DNA from: Palsa-343 sp036269135
GTDB taxonomy: Bacteria; Acidobacteriota; Terriglobia; Terriglobales; Acidobacteriaceae
Length of the DNA stretch: 64,000 nucleotides
Direction of reading: 5' to 3'
Assembly: GCA_036269135.1 (NCBI GenBank)
Contig: DATASQ010000016.1
Span: 1-64,000 of the forward strand
The notes beneath the pieces are model-generated. The model was not told where the DNA came from. It saw only the letters and a list, made by a program, of their open reading frames with translations, and did not search any database. The translations under genes were made by a program, and so were the position numbers. The stretch's first letter is position 1. Each line of letters opens with the position of its first letter. Shown piece by piece: positions 36,573-45,647 of this stretch.

Positions 36573-36887
36573 ATGCGTTGGGCGACGGCAAAACGAGGTA
36601 CCGGGCTTTCCTGGGTGTCGATCCTGGGAATTGTCTGTATTGCGCTGGTGCTGTTCGCGGGTGTGGTGCACGTGGCCCACTTTCATGCCAACGGCCAGAT
36701 CGATCATGACTGCGCGCTGTGCGTAACAGCGCACCAGGCGGTGCAGATTGCCGCTTTGGTCGTGGTGGTTCTGTCGTCCCAGCCGGTGGTGCGCCGCGTC
36801 ATCGAGCGGCACTCTCCGACTCCCCGGCAACGCTTCCTGCTGAAACTCGCCAATCGGCCTCCGCCTGTCCCGGGCGCGTTCGCTTAA
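36573..36887 (+). CDS. Small His/Cys-rich two-TM membrane protein
   Basis: 104 residues. TM1 at about 14-32 and TM2 at about 55-70 flank a short loop rich in potential metal ligands: His33, His36, His38, His45, Cys47, Cys50 and His54 (HVAHFHANGQIDHDCALC). The tail is basic and proline-rich. This resembles DUF2946-like proteins but I cannot assign it firmly. It lies 51 bp upstream of a TonB receptor on the same strand, so a shared metal-related role is possible. The ribosome-binding site is weak. Confidence 0.68.
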   Translation: MRWATAKRGTGLSWVSILGIVCIALVLFAGVVHVAHFHANGQIDHDCALCVTAHQAVQIAALVVVVLSSQPVVRRVIERHSPTPRQRFLLKLANRPPPVPGAFA

Positions 36888-36938
36888 TAACCAGAGAAGT
36901 TCACCCCAGGGGCATTCCATCCTGAACGGAGGTCGTCT

Positions 36939-39638
36939 ATGCGCGCGTATCTGCGTGGCGCGGTTGGTTCTTTCTTTTTTCTTTTTGTTGTGGTGCTGGT
37001 GAGCACGGTGGCAGCGGGGGCCCAGGCCGGAGCGAATTTCGGCAGTGTCACGGGAACGGTGACGGATCCATCGGGAGCGGTGGTGCCGGGCGCCGCGGTC
37101 AAGATTGTGAATCCGGTAAGCCAGTTCGAGCGTACGGCGACGACCGGCAGCGACGGGCATTTCCAGATCACGAATGTGCCGTTCGATCCGTATCACCTGA
37201 CGGTAACGGCGAAAGGGTTCAGCGCGCATGTGCAGGATGTGAGCGTGCACTCGGCGAGTCCGGTGGGGGTGACGGTGACGATGCAGGTGGGAGCGGCCGC
37301 GGAAACGGTGCAGGTGACGAGCGAAGACCTGATCAACCGGAACGCGAACATGGACACGGATATCGACCGGAAGGCGTTTGCCGAGATTCCGCTGGAGAGC
37401 CCGACCTCGGGGCTGAGCTCGCTGGTAACGCTGACCACGCCGGGGGTATCGGCGGATTCGAACGGGCTGTTCCACGGCCTGGGCGACCACGCCTCCAATT
37501 CGTTTTCGGTGGATGGGCAGCCGATTACGGATCAGCAGAGCAAGGTATTTTCGAACGAGCTGCCGGATAATGCGGTGCAGTCGATGGATGTGATCGAGGG
37601 AGCGCCGCCGGCGGAGTACGGGGACAAAACCAGTCTGGTGATCCAGGTGACGACGCGGTCGGGGCAGGGGGACGCGAAACCCACGGGGACGTTGTACACG
37701 TCGTATGGGAGCTTCGGCACCACGACCGGGGGATTCACGCTGGGGTACGGCAAACAGAAGTGGGGGAACTATCTCACCGGGGATGGACTGAACACGAGCC
37801 GTTTCCTGGATGCGCCGGAGTTTGCGACGTTTCACGATAAGGGAAACGAGGAGAACTTCTTCGATCGCATCGATTACACGATCGACCCGGCGGATTCGCT
37901 GCATGTGGACCTGAACTACTCGCGGTCATGGTTCCAGACGCCGAACACGTACGACAACCTGAACCTGGGGGGGATGAATCTCGCGGGGCAGGCGGTGCCG
38001 GGACAGACGGATCAGCGGTCGAAGATCGGGACGATCGACCTGTCGCCGAGTTATACGCGGGTGGTATCGCCCGACGCGGTCTGGAATGTGGGCTTCTATT
38101 ATCGGCGGGACGGGTACAACTACTATCCCAGCGGGGACCCGTTCGAAGACCTGGGGCCGATCCAGACGGAGACGATCGGGCAGAATCGCAGCCTGGCCAA
38201 TACGGGGGTGCACACCGATTACACGTGGCAGAAGGGGCATAACAACGTCAAAGCCGGCGCGATGTACGAACAGACGTTTCTGAACGAAAGCGACAAGCTG
38301 GGGGTCGTGGATCCGGGCTATCTGGATACTCTGACCGATGCGAACGGGAATCCGTGCATGTCGGGCGGGACACCGGATGTCCCGCTCGATTATCCGTGCA
38401 CGGCGCTGTATCCGCACGATCTGACGCGGGGGGGGACGGACTATACCTTCACGGGGCACACGGACGTGAAGGAGCTGGCGCTCTATGTGGAAGACCGGAT
38501 TACGCTGGGCAACTGGCTGTTCAACCTGGGGATTCGGGGAGATGTGTACAACGGTCTGACGGCGGCGACCCAGGCGGAGCCGCGGCTGGCCGCTTCGTAC
38601 AACCTCAAGCGGACGAACACGGTGCTGCGGGGCTCGTATGCGCGGACGCTGGAGACGCCGTTCAACGAAAACCTGGTGCTGGCCAGCAGCGGCTGTCTGA
38701 ATGCGGTGGTGAACCCGCTGCTGCTGTGCCAGGGGGGCGATACCGGAGCGCTGACTCCGGGGACTCGCAACGAATACCACCTGGGAATCCAGCAGGTGGC
38801 GGGAAGCCATTTTGTGGTGAGCGGCGAGTACATCTGGAAGTACACGAATAACGCCTACGACTTCAGCGTGCTGGGCAACACGCCGATCACGTTTCCGATC
38901 CAGTGGAATAAATCGAAGATCCCGGGATTCGCGCTGCGGGCGAACGTGACACCGGTGCACGGATTTTCGGCGTATGTGGTGATGTCGTCGGTGGCGGCGC
39001 GGTTCTTTCCGCCCCAGGTGGGCGGCGCCGGCGCGACGGTGGGACAGACGGGACTGCCGTTCCGGATCGACCACGACGAGAAATACAACGAGACCACGCA
39101 TTTCCAATATCAGCTGCCGTGGAAGCACATGCCGTGGTACAGCTTCAACTGGCGGTATGACAGCGGACTGGTGGCGGGATCGGTACCGTGCTATAACCCG
39201 TTGTCGAACGATCCGAACAGCGCGTGCGGAGACACTTCCACCACGCTGAATGGGCAGCCCGCGGTGGATTTGAGCGGGCTGACGGCGGACGAGGAGTTCG
39301 AAGCGGGGCTGGCCTGCAACGGCGTGAAAGCGACACCGACGCAGGCATTGCCGGCTGCGTGTCTGGCTTCGCAGTACACCTCCAACCTGGTGCAGATACC
39401 GGCGCCAGGGACGGGCAACAACGACAAGAATCCGCCGCGGATCCAGCCCAGGAGCCTGTTCGATATGGCGCTGGGAGAAGACAACCTGTTTAACGGGGAT
39501 CACTATCGCTGGGGCGCGCAGGTGACGGCGGTGAACGTGGCAAATAACTATGCGCTCTATAACTTCCTGTCGACCTTCAGCGGCACGCATTATGTGACGC
39601 CGCGGGCGGTGACGGGGAAGATCACGTTCTCGTTCTAA
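36939..39638 (+). CDS. TonB-dependent receptor, Oar-like, with carboxypeptidase-regulatory-like domain
   Basis: 899 residues. Signal peptide (FFFLFVVVLVSTVAAGAQA). Regulatory-like beta domain GSVTGTVTDPSGAVVPGAAV to about residue 110; plug with SFSVDGQPITDQQS and VIEGAPPAEYGDKTSLVIQV; then a long barrel ending in VTGKITFSF with aromatic C-terminus. The substrate is unknown. The upstream His/Cys protein may point to metal or metallophore transport. A strong terminator follows at 39678-39712. Confidence 0.88.
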   Translation: MRAYLRGAVGSFFFLFVVVLVSTVAAGAQAGANFGSVTGTVTDPSGAVVPGAAVKIVNPVSQFERTATTGSDGHFQITNVPFDPYHLTVTAKGFSAHVQDVSVHSASPVGVTVTMQVGAAAETVQVTSEDLINRNANMDTDIDRKAFAEIPLESPTSGLSSLVTLTTPGVSADSNGLFHGLGDHASNSFSVDGQPITDQQSKVFSNELPDNAVQSMDVIEGAPPAEYGDKTSLVIQVTTRSGQGDAKPTGTLYTSYGSFGTTTGGFTLGYGKQKWGNYLTGDGLNTSRFLDAPEFATFHDKGNEENFFDRIDYTIDPADSLHVDLNYSRSWFQTPNTYDNLNLGGMNLAGQAVPGQTDQRSKIGTIDLSPSYTRVVSPDAVWNVGFYYRRDGYNYYPSGDPFEDLGPIQTETIGQNRSLANTGVHTDYTWQKGHNNVKAGAMYEQTFLNESDKLGVVDPGYLDTLTDANGNPCMSGGTPDVPLDYPCTALYPHDLTRGGTDYTFTGHTDVKELALYVEDRITLGNWLFNLGIRGDVYNGLTAATQAEPRLAASYNLKRTNTVLRGSYARTLETPFNENLVLASSGCLNAVVNPLLLCQGGDTGALTPGTRNEYHLGIQQVAGSHFVVSGEYIWKYTNNAYDFSVLGNTPITFPIQWNKSKIPGFALRANVTPVHGFSAYVVMSSVAARFFPPQVGGAGATVGQTGLPFRIDHDEKYNETTHFQYQLPWKHMPWYSFNWRYDSGLVAGSVPCYNPLSNDPNSACGDTSTTLNGQPAVDLSGLTADEEFEAGLACNGVKATPTQALPAACLASQYTSNLVQIPAPGTGNNDKNPPRIQPRSLFDMALGEDNLFNGDHYRWGAQVTAVNVANNYALYNFLSTFSGTHYVTPRAVTGKITFSF

Positions 39639-39677
39639 ACGGGCGCGGTGCCCGGGCGCTGTCGGGCAGGCACTTCG

Positions 39678-39717
39678 AATGCGGTTCGGCCCATCCGGCT
39701 GAACCGCATTTTTGCTT
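39678..39717 (+). terminator. Rho-independent terminator after the Oar-like receptor gene
   Basis: AATGCGGTTC (39678-39687) pairs exactly with GAACCGCATT (39701-39710) around a 13-base loop that itself can extend the stem (GGCC/GGCT). TTTTTGCTTT follows. It lies 40 bp after the stop codon. Confidence 0.88.
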
Positions 39718-39819
39718 TGGAAGTGCGGACGGCGGTTGCGGGGCGATCGCTGCTGTTCAGCGATGAGAATTCGCCGCGAGCCGGCGGCGGATGATTGCGG
39801 CCCTTCGCGCGGCGGACTG

Positions 39820-39847
39820 TACCCTGTCCAGGGAACGCTGTACGCTG
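39820..39847. repeat. Heptanucleotide remnant upstream of the M61 peptidase gene
   Basis: TACCCTG, TCCAGGG, AACGCTG and TACGCTG stand in uninterrupted 7-base phase from 39820 to 39847. AACGCTG and TACCCTG also occur in phase in the fadD-hemQ gap. Confidence 0.5.
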
Positions 39848-39875
39848 TATGACAACTTTCTGAACGGAGCCCCTG

Positions 39876-41741
39876 ATGCCCTCAATTCTTCGCCGGCTCA
39901 CCCCAGTCGCCGTCGCCGCGCTCTGCGTTGCCCCTTTCGCCGCTGCCCAGCACGACTCGATCGCTCTCACCGTCGATGCCACGCACACGCCGGAACACAT
40001 CCTGCACGTACGCGAGGTGCTGCCGGTCCAGTCCGGCCCGCTGACAATCTACTACCCCAAGTGGATCCCCGGTGAGCACGCGCCCGATGGGCCCATTGGC
40101 GCGCTCGCCGGCCTGCACTTCACTGCCGACGGCAAAGAGATCCCCTGGCAGCGCGACCTGCTCGACGTCTACACCTTCCACGTCAACGTGCCTGCGGGCG
40201 TTACCCGTCTCGACGCCGCCTACGACTCGATTGAGCCGGAAGGCTACTCCGCCAGCGACAAGCTCATGGTGCTGGAGTGGAATGAGGTCACGCTCTACCC
40301 GGCGGGCCAACCCTCGCGCGACCTGACCTACGACGCCACGCTGATCCTGCCCGATGGGTGGAAGTACGGCACCTCGCTGCCTGTCGCGCACGACGAGGGC
40401 AATCGCATCAGCTTCAAGCCCATCTCCTTTAATTTGCTTGTCGATTCGCCGGTGATCAGCGGGGAGTACTTCAAAGTGGTCGATCTCACGCCGCCGGGCG
40501 AGCCCATTCATCACGAGCTCGACCTTGCGGCCGACAGTGAAGAGGCGCTCGCCATTCCGCCGGCCATCGTGCAGGGGCTGACCAACGTCGTGGCTGAAAC
40601 CGGCGTGCTCTTCGGCACACGTCACTATCGCGATTACCATTTCCTGCTCGCGCTGAGCGATCACGTTGCGCACTTCGGCCTCGAGCACCATGAGTCCAAC
40701 GACAGCCGCCTGCCGGAGCGCGTGTTCCTCGACCCGGGGGGCGCCTTCATGGTCGGCGGCCTGCTCCCGCATGAATTCGTCCACTCATGGAACGGCAAGT
40801 TCCGGCGGCCCGCGGACCTCACCACGCCCGATTTCGAAAAGCCGATGGAGACCGATCTGCTGTGGGTGTATGAAGGGCTCACCGATTATCTTGGGCCGAT
40901 GCTGGCCGCGCGGAGCGGCCTGTGGACCGCCGACGAGTACCACAACTACCTTGCCAGCATCGCGGCCTCGCTGGGGCCGGGACGCCCTGGGCGCACCTGG
41001 CGTCCGCTGCAGGACACCGCGACGGGCGAGCCCATGGGCGGACCCGGCGGCGGCATCCGCGGCTGGAGCAACTGGCGGCGCGGGGTGGACTATTACGACG
41101 AAGGCGACCTGATGTGGCTGGACGTCGCCACCCTGATCCACCAGACCACGCACGGCCAGAAGTCCATCGAAGACTTCTGCCATCTCTTCCATGGCGGGGC
41201 GAACCACGGTCCCGATACGAAGACGTATACCTTCGATCAGGTGGTCAGCGATTTGAACCAGGTCGCGCCCTATGACTGGGCCGGCTTCTTCCACCAGCAT
41301 CTGGATTCGCTCTCACCGGAAGCGCCCACCGGGGGCATCGAGAACGGCGGATGGAAGCTGACCTGGAGCGAGAAGCCTCTGGAACTGCCCGGACGCCGCG
41401 GCCACACCGGGGACATCTATACGGTCGGCCTGCAGCTCGGGGGAGAAGGCCAGGTCGCGGACTCGATCGTCGGCGGCCCGGCGTACAAAGCGGGGGTCAC
41501 TTCAGGGATGAAAGTCATCGGCGTGGATGGGCGGGTCTACACGCACGATCTTCTCGAAGACGCGATCAAGGGAGCGAAGGATTCTTCGGAGCCCATCGTT
41601 CTGACGTATGTCGATGACGATTACATTCATACGGCCAATGTGGACTATCACGGCGGGGAGCGCTATCCGCACTTAACCCGGGACGAGGCGAAGCCGGATT
41701 ATCTGGATGAACTGATCAAGGCTCACCGGGCGAATCCTTAA
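39876..41741 (+). CDS. Secreted M61-family metallopeptidase with PDZ domain
   Basis: 621 residues with signal peptide (PVAVAALCVAPFAAA). N-terminal beta domain typical of glycyl aminopeptidase-like M61 proteins, then the gluzincin core: HEFVH (299-303) in LLPHEFVHSWNGK and the third ligand Glu in YEGLTDYLG. The C-terminal region (ADSIVGGPAYKAGVTSGMKV) is a PDZ domain. Predicted periplasmic or extracellular peptidase or aminopeptidase. It stands alone, downstream of a terminator and a heptanucleotide remnant. Confidence 0.92.
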   Translation: MPSILRRLTPVAVAALCVAPFAAAQHDSIALTVDATHTPEHILHVREVLPVQSGPLTIYYPKWIPGEHAPDGPIGALAGLHFTADGKEIPWQRDLLDVYTFHVNVPAGVTRLDAAYDSIEPEGYSASDKLMVLEWNEVTLYPAGQPSRDLTYDATLILPDGWKYGTSLPVAHDEGNRISFKPISFNLLVDSPVISGEYFKVVDLTPPGEPIHHELDLAADSEEALAIPPAIVQGLTNVVAETGVLFGTRHYRDYHFLLALSDHVAHFGLEHHESNDSRLPERVFLDPGGAFMVGGLLPHEFVHSWNGKFRRPADLTTPDFEKPMETDLLWVYEGLTDYLGPMLAARSGLWTADEYHNYLASIAASLGPGRPGRTWRPLQDTATGEPMGGPGGGIRGWSNWRRGVDYYDEGDLMWLDVATLIHQTTHGQKSIEDFCHLFHGGANHGPDTKTYTFDQVVSDLNQVAPYDWAGFFHQHLDSLSPEAPTGGIENGGWKLTWSEKPLELPGRRGHTGDIYTVGLQLGGEGQVADSIVGGPAYKAGVTSGMKVIGVDGRVYTHDLLEDAIKGAKDSSEPIVLTYVDDDYIHTANVDYHGGERYPHLTRDEAKPDYLDELIKAHRANP

Positions 41742-41759
41742 GCGCGACTTACGAACAAA

Positions 41760-41815
41760 CGTGGGTGCTCCATCCTTGCCGCGTCCCGTATTTGGGCGCG
41801 ACAGGGTGGGAAGCC
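41760..41815. repeat. Imperfect palindrome after the M61 gene, REP-like
   Basis: CCATCCT and AGGGTGG (6 of 7 pairs) surround CGCGTCCC and TGGGCGCG, giving a long imperfect hairpin between about 41771 and 41812. No T-run follows. It may be an interspersed repeat rather than a terminator. The remaining 41816-41965 shows nothing identifiable. Confidence 0.3.
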
Positions 41816-41965
41816 CTTACCGCTCCTCTCGGAATCTGCGATGGCTTGCCGCCGCTCGCGGATTGAATTGACTTCGGAGATCTGCGTCTTTAAGATGCTT
41901 CCACACTTCGACCTTCAATTTCATATTCCAATACCCTGGGCGATCAGGTAAGAAGGGAGTTCGGG

Positions 41966-43156
41966 ATGACGGCCAGGTATTACGACATCATTACGGTGGG
42001 CGGCGGAATTGCCGCGTCGTCCTTAGCGATGGCGATGGCCGAGCGAGGCGCCAGGGTGCTGGTGCTGGAGCGCGAAAAGCAGTTCAGAGACCGTGTGCGC
42101 GGAGAGGCTGTCGTGTCGTGGGGTGTGGCCGAAGCTCATGAGCTCGGAATTTACGGCCTGCTCCGGGAAACATATGCCCACGAAGTACCCCTTGTCGAGC
42201 CGGGTTCGGGTTTGCGCGACCTCAGAGCGACGACCCTGCAGCAGCTACCCCTGCTTACCTTCCCGCACCAGCGCATGCAGGAAGCGCTGCTTGCCGCTGC
42301 GGAAAACGCCGGCGCTGAAGTGCGTCGCGGAGTCAGCGTTCAACACGTCGATTGCGGGACAGAACCTGCCGTCGTTGTCGATGGCGGGAGCCGCGAACGG
42401 ATCGCAGCCCGTCTTGTCATTGCCGCCGATGGCCGCAACTCCGCGATACGAAAACAGACGGGGTTTCCTGTCCACTCACAAAGCAATGACTACTACATGG
42501 CCGGCATCCTGCTGGCCAACGTAAACGCGTCCCCCGACGTCATGCACGCTGTATTCAATCCTGAGCTTGGCACATGGACCGGCCTGATTCCCCAGGCAGG
42601 CGGCCAATTCCGTGCCTACCTTACCTATCCGAAGACGATGGGCTACCGTCTGCAGGGTGAAGCCATGTTCGATCGGTTCATTCGAGAGTCCGCGAAAGCC
42701 TACCCTCCGATGGCCGATTTTTGCGCCGAGGCGAAGAGTGCGGGCCCGTTGGCCAGTTTTGATGCGAGCGACGACTGGGTGGAAGAGGCCTACCGCGATG
42801 GCGTGGCGCTGGTGGGCGATGCTGCGGCTACCACCGATCCCACGTACGGCCAGGGCCTTTCGTTCGCTCTGCGGGCTGCGCGCGTGCTTCGCGACGCGCT
42901 TATCGGTAACTCCGACTGGAATTCTGCCGGACGCCACTACGCAGAACAGCATCGGCGCAGTTTTCAGGCATGCCACACGGTGGAGGGATGGATACGCGAC
43001 CTCTTTCAGGATCCCTCACCGAAAGCGGCAGCATTACGTGCGAGAAGCCTGCCGCTGATTGCCGAGGACCCCTCGCGAGTTCCTGATCACATCTTCAGCG
43101 GCCCCGACTTACCTGTGAACGATCAGGTGCGTGCGCGGCTCTTTGGCGAATGCTGA
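41966..43156 (+). CDS. FAD-dependent oxidoreductase (PHBH-type monooxygenase fold)
   Basis: 396 residues. The FAD-binding N-terminus ITVGGGIAASSLAMAMAERG leads to VLEREKQFRDRVRGEAV. The second FAD contact VALVGDAAATTDPTYGQGLS is characteristic of group A flavin monooxygenases and geranylgeranyl-reductase-like proteins. The substrate cannot be deduced. Codon use looks less GC-biased than the neighbours (more third-position A/T), and repeats flank the gene on both sides, so horizontal transfer is possible. No operon partner. Confidence 0.8.
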   Translation: MTARYYDIITVGGGIAASSLAMAMAERGARVLVLEREKQFRDRVRGEAVVSWGVAEAHELGIYGLLRETYAHEVPLVEPGSGLRDLRATTLQQLPLLTFPHQRMQEALLAAAENAGAEVRRGVSVQHVDCGTEPAVVVDGGSRERIAARLVIAADGRNSAIRKQTGFPVHSQSNDYYMAGILLANVNASPDVMHAVFNPELGTWTGLIPQAGGQFRAYLTYPKTMGYRLQGEAMFDRFIRESAKAYPPMADFCAEAKSAGPLASFDASDDWVEEAYRDGVALVGDAAATTDPTYGQGLSFALRAARVLRDALIGNSDWNSAGRHYAEQHRRSFQACHTVEGWIRDLFQDPSPKAAALRARSLPLIAEDPSRVPDHIFSGPDLPVNDQVRARLFGEC

Positions 43157-43180
43157 TCCTGCGCCCTGCCTCCGTCCCCC

Positions 43181-43222
43181 GTAACCTGTAACCTGTAACC
43201 TGTAACCCGTAACCTGTAACCT
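43181..43222. repeat. Six tandem heptanucleotides GTAACCT
   Basis: Six contiguous 7-base units run from 43181 to 43222. Five are GTAACCT and the fourth is GTAACCC. The array lies between the convergent flavoprotein and glgA genes and stops 3 bp before the glgA stop codon region. It is the cleanest of the heptanucleotide arrays in the window. Confidence 0.9.
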
Positions 43223-43225
43223 GCC

Positions 43226-44680
43226 CTACAGCCGTCCCCGTACAGCCCGCTCATAAACCTCGATATACTCCGCCGCCGACTTCCCCCAGGAGAAGTCCTT
43301 TGCCATGGCATTCCGCATGACCGTGGTCCAGGCTTCTTTCGTGTGGAAGACCTCCAGCGCGCGCCGTACCGCGCCGACAAAGTTCTCCACATCGAAGCCG
43401 TGGAACTTGAAACCCGTGCCCGTCCGCGCTTCGGGGTTCCACTCTTCGACCGTGTCTTCGAGGCCGCCGGTGCCATGCACCACCGGCACCGTGCCGTACT
43501 TCATGGCGTGGAACTGCGTCAGACCGCAGGGCTCGTAGCGCGAGGGCATCAGGAGCATGTCCGCGCCGGCCTTCACTTTGTGCGCCAGCGTCTCGTCGTA
43601 GAGGATGCGCACCAGCACGCGGCCCGGATAGCGCTCCGCGAGGGAGCGCAGCAGATGCTCGTAGTACTCCTCGCCCGTGCCCAGGATGGTCAGCACCACG
43701 TCTTCCCGCATCAGGCTGTCGATTGCTTCCGCCAGCAGGTCGATGCCCTTCTGAGTGGTCAGACGCGTGACCATGCCCAGTACCGCGGTGTTTTCGTTTA
43801 CCGTGCCCGCGCCAAACGCGTGCAGCAGATCCTTCCGGCAAACCGCCTTGCCTTCGAGATTCTCCGGGGTGTAGTGGGCCGCGATGTTTCCATCCTGCGC
43901 CGGGTTCCACTGGCGGTAGTCCACGCCGTTGAGAATTCCCGACAGCTCCGGCGCGCGCCGGCGAAACACGCCGTCCAGCCCAGCGCCGTACTCCGGCGTC
44001 TGGATCTCTTCGGCATAGCGCGGGCTCACCGTCGTCACCATGTCTGAGTAAACGACACCGCCCTTCAGAAAATTGAACTGGTTGTAGAACTCGACCCGTT
44101 CCATGGTGAAGATGTCCCAGGAAAACAGGAGCTTCTCCACGGTGTCCGCGGGAAAGCGGCCCTGATGGCCGGCGTTGTGGACGGTTTGGACGGTCGCGCG
44201 ATTGCGCAGCACGGGATCGAAGTAATAGAGCGTGCGCAGATACACCGGCAGCAGCGCGGCGTGCCAGTCATGCGCGTGGAAGACATCCGGCGCGCCCAAC
44301 TCCTTCGACGCCTCCAGCACCGCGCGGCAATACAGCGCGAAGCGCTCCCAGTTGTCGGGGTAGGGACCCGCCGCGGTCCCGTACAGGAACTCGCGATCGA
44401 ACAGCTCCGGTGAGTTCACGAAGCAGACCTGCACGCCATCGTGGACGCCGCCGTCCAGGATGGCCGCGAACCGGCTGTAGTACTGGAACGGAATCGTGAG
44501 GCTGCGAATCAGGTACTTCTTCTCGGGCGCCTGCTCGCGCACCTGCCGGTAATACGGCACATAGACGGTCACTTTGTGGCCCAGCGCGGCAATCTCCCGC
44601 GGCAGCGACCCGATCACTTCCGCCAGGCCGCCGGTCCTGGCCCAGGGCGCGCACTCCGACGCCGCAAACACAATCTGCAT
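43226..44680 (-). CDS. glgA: Glycogen synthase (ADP-glucose, GT5)
   Basis: Elongates alpha-1,4-glucan from ADP-glucose. 484 residues, standard for bacterial GlgA. N-terminal FAASECAPWARTGGLAEVIG, IGLE-type middle, VTRLTTQKGIDLL with the conserved Lys, and C-terminal PSRYEPCGLTQFHAMKYG with HGTGGLEDTV. Position 15, Lys (KxGGL) in characterised enzymes where it contacts ADP-glucose, is Arg here. No other glg genes are nearby. The gene is divergent from rsmA. Confidence 0.95.
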   Translation of the reverse strand: MQIVFAASECAPWARTGGLAEVIGSLPREIAALGHKVTVYVPYYRQVREQAPEKKYLIRSLTIPFQYYSRFAAILDGGVHDGVQVCFVNSPELFDREFLYGTAAGPYPDNWERFALYCRAVLEASKELGAPDVFHAHDWHAALLPVYLRTLYYFDPVLRNRATVQTVHNAGHQGRFPADTVEKLLFSWDIFTMERVEFYNQFNFLKGGVVYSDMVTTVSPRYAEEIQTPEYGAGLDGVFRRRAPELSGILNGVDYRQWNPAQDGNIAAHYTPENLEGKAVCRKDLLHAFGAGTVNENTAVLGMVTRLTTQKGIDLLAEAIDSLMREDVVLTILGTGEEYYEHLLRSLAERYPGRVLVRILYDETLAHKVKAGADMLLMPSRYEPCGLTQFHAMKYGTVPVVHGTGGLEDTVEEWNPEARTGTGFKFHGFDVENFVGAVRRALEVFHTKEAWTTVMRNAMAKDFSWGKSAAEYIEVYERAVRGRL

Positions 44681-44784
44681 GGCTCTCTGTGTCCTTCCCG
44701 AAACCTGAGTCTAAACTGTTCACGGCGCCCCTGCCCCGGAGGCCGATCGCTGCCGGGCAGGGCTTCGCGTCACAATCAGGAGAG

Positions 44785-45597
44785 ATGCCGCAGCGCCCGC
44801 AGCGACCCAAACTCGGCCAGAATTTTCTTGTCAGCCCGACCGCGCAGGCCGCCATTGCCGACGCGCTCGGCGACCTGAGCCACCGCAGCGTCGTGGAGAT
44901 CGGTCCTGGCCGGGGCGCCATCACCGGTCTGCTCGCCCCGCGCGCCCGCCGCCTCATCCTCATCGAGCTGGACCACGATCTCGCGGCGCGGCTGCGCACG
45001 CAGTTCGCCGATCGCCCGTCGGTGGAGGTGCTGGAGCAGAACATCCTCGCCACCGATCTCGCCGCCCTGCGCACCAATCCGGAGGAGAAGCTGCAGGTCG
45101 TCGGCAACCTGCCCTACTACATCACCTCCGACATTCTGCTTCATCTCTTCCGCGCCCACGCGGTGATGGAGCGCGCCGTCATCATGACTCAGCGCGAGGT
45201 CGCCGACCGGATCGCCGCCCGGCCGGGCACGCGGGACTACGGACTTCTCTCCGTCACCGCGCAGCTCTACGCCCGCGTGGAAAACCTCTTCACGCTGCCG
45301 CCGGGGGCCTTCTCGCCACCGCCGCAGGTCCACTCGACGGTCCTCCGCCTGACCATGGCGCCGCGCTTCGCGGAGCTGGGTGTGGAGGCGGAGCCTTTTC
45401 TGCGCTTCGTGCGCAGTTGTTTTGCGCAAAAGCGCAAGATGCTGGCCAGGAATCTCCGCAATGCGGGCCTGGCGGCGGATCGGGTGATGGCGGCCATTGA
45501 GAAGGCTGGAGTGAGTGCCTCCGCGCGCGCCGAGGAGCTGGGTGTGGATCGGCTGGCGGCGTTGTGGAGAGAGCTGGCGGACCCGCCGCAGCGGTGA
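44785..45597 (+). CDS. rsmA: 16S rRNA dimethyladenosine transferase RsmA/KsgA
   Basis: SAM-dependent dimethylation of the two adjacent adenosines in helix 45 of 16S rRNA. 270 residues from the ATG at 44785 (AGGAGA directly upstream), which gives the conserved start RPKLGQNFL; upstream in-frame starts give non-conserved residues. SAM motif EIGPGRGAITGLL, catalytic motif IV NLPYYITS, and C-terminal helical domain with CFAQKRKMLARNL. Divergent from glgA. Confidence 0.95.
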   Translation: MPQRPQRPKLGQNFLVSPTAQAAIADALGDLSHRSVVEIGPGRGAITGLLAPRARRLILIELDHDLAARLRTQFADRPSVEVLEQNILATDLAALRTNPEEKLQVVGNLPYYITSDILLHLFRAHAVMERAVIMTQREVADRIAARPGTRDYGLLSVTAQLYARVENLFTLPPGAFSPPPQVHSTVLRLTMAPRFAELGVEAEPFLRFVRSCFAQKRKMLARNLRNAGLAADRVMAAIEKAGVSASARAEELGVDRLAALWRELADPPQR

Positions 45598-45647
45598 GCG
45601 CAACGCACTGCGCGTCAAACTCCAGACTCGCCGGCTCGGACCGCCCT

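Noticed and set aside
43181..43222. Possible CRISPR or telomere-type array
   Set aside because: Seven-base contiguous units without spacers; no cas genes; better described as a heptanucleotide microsatellite.
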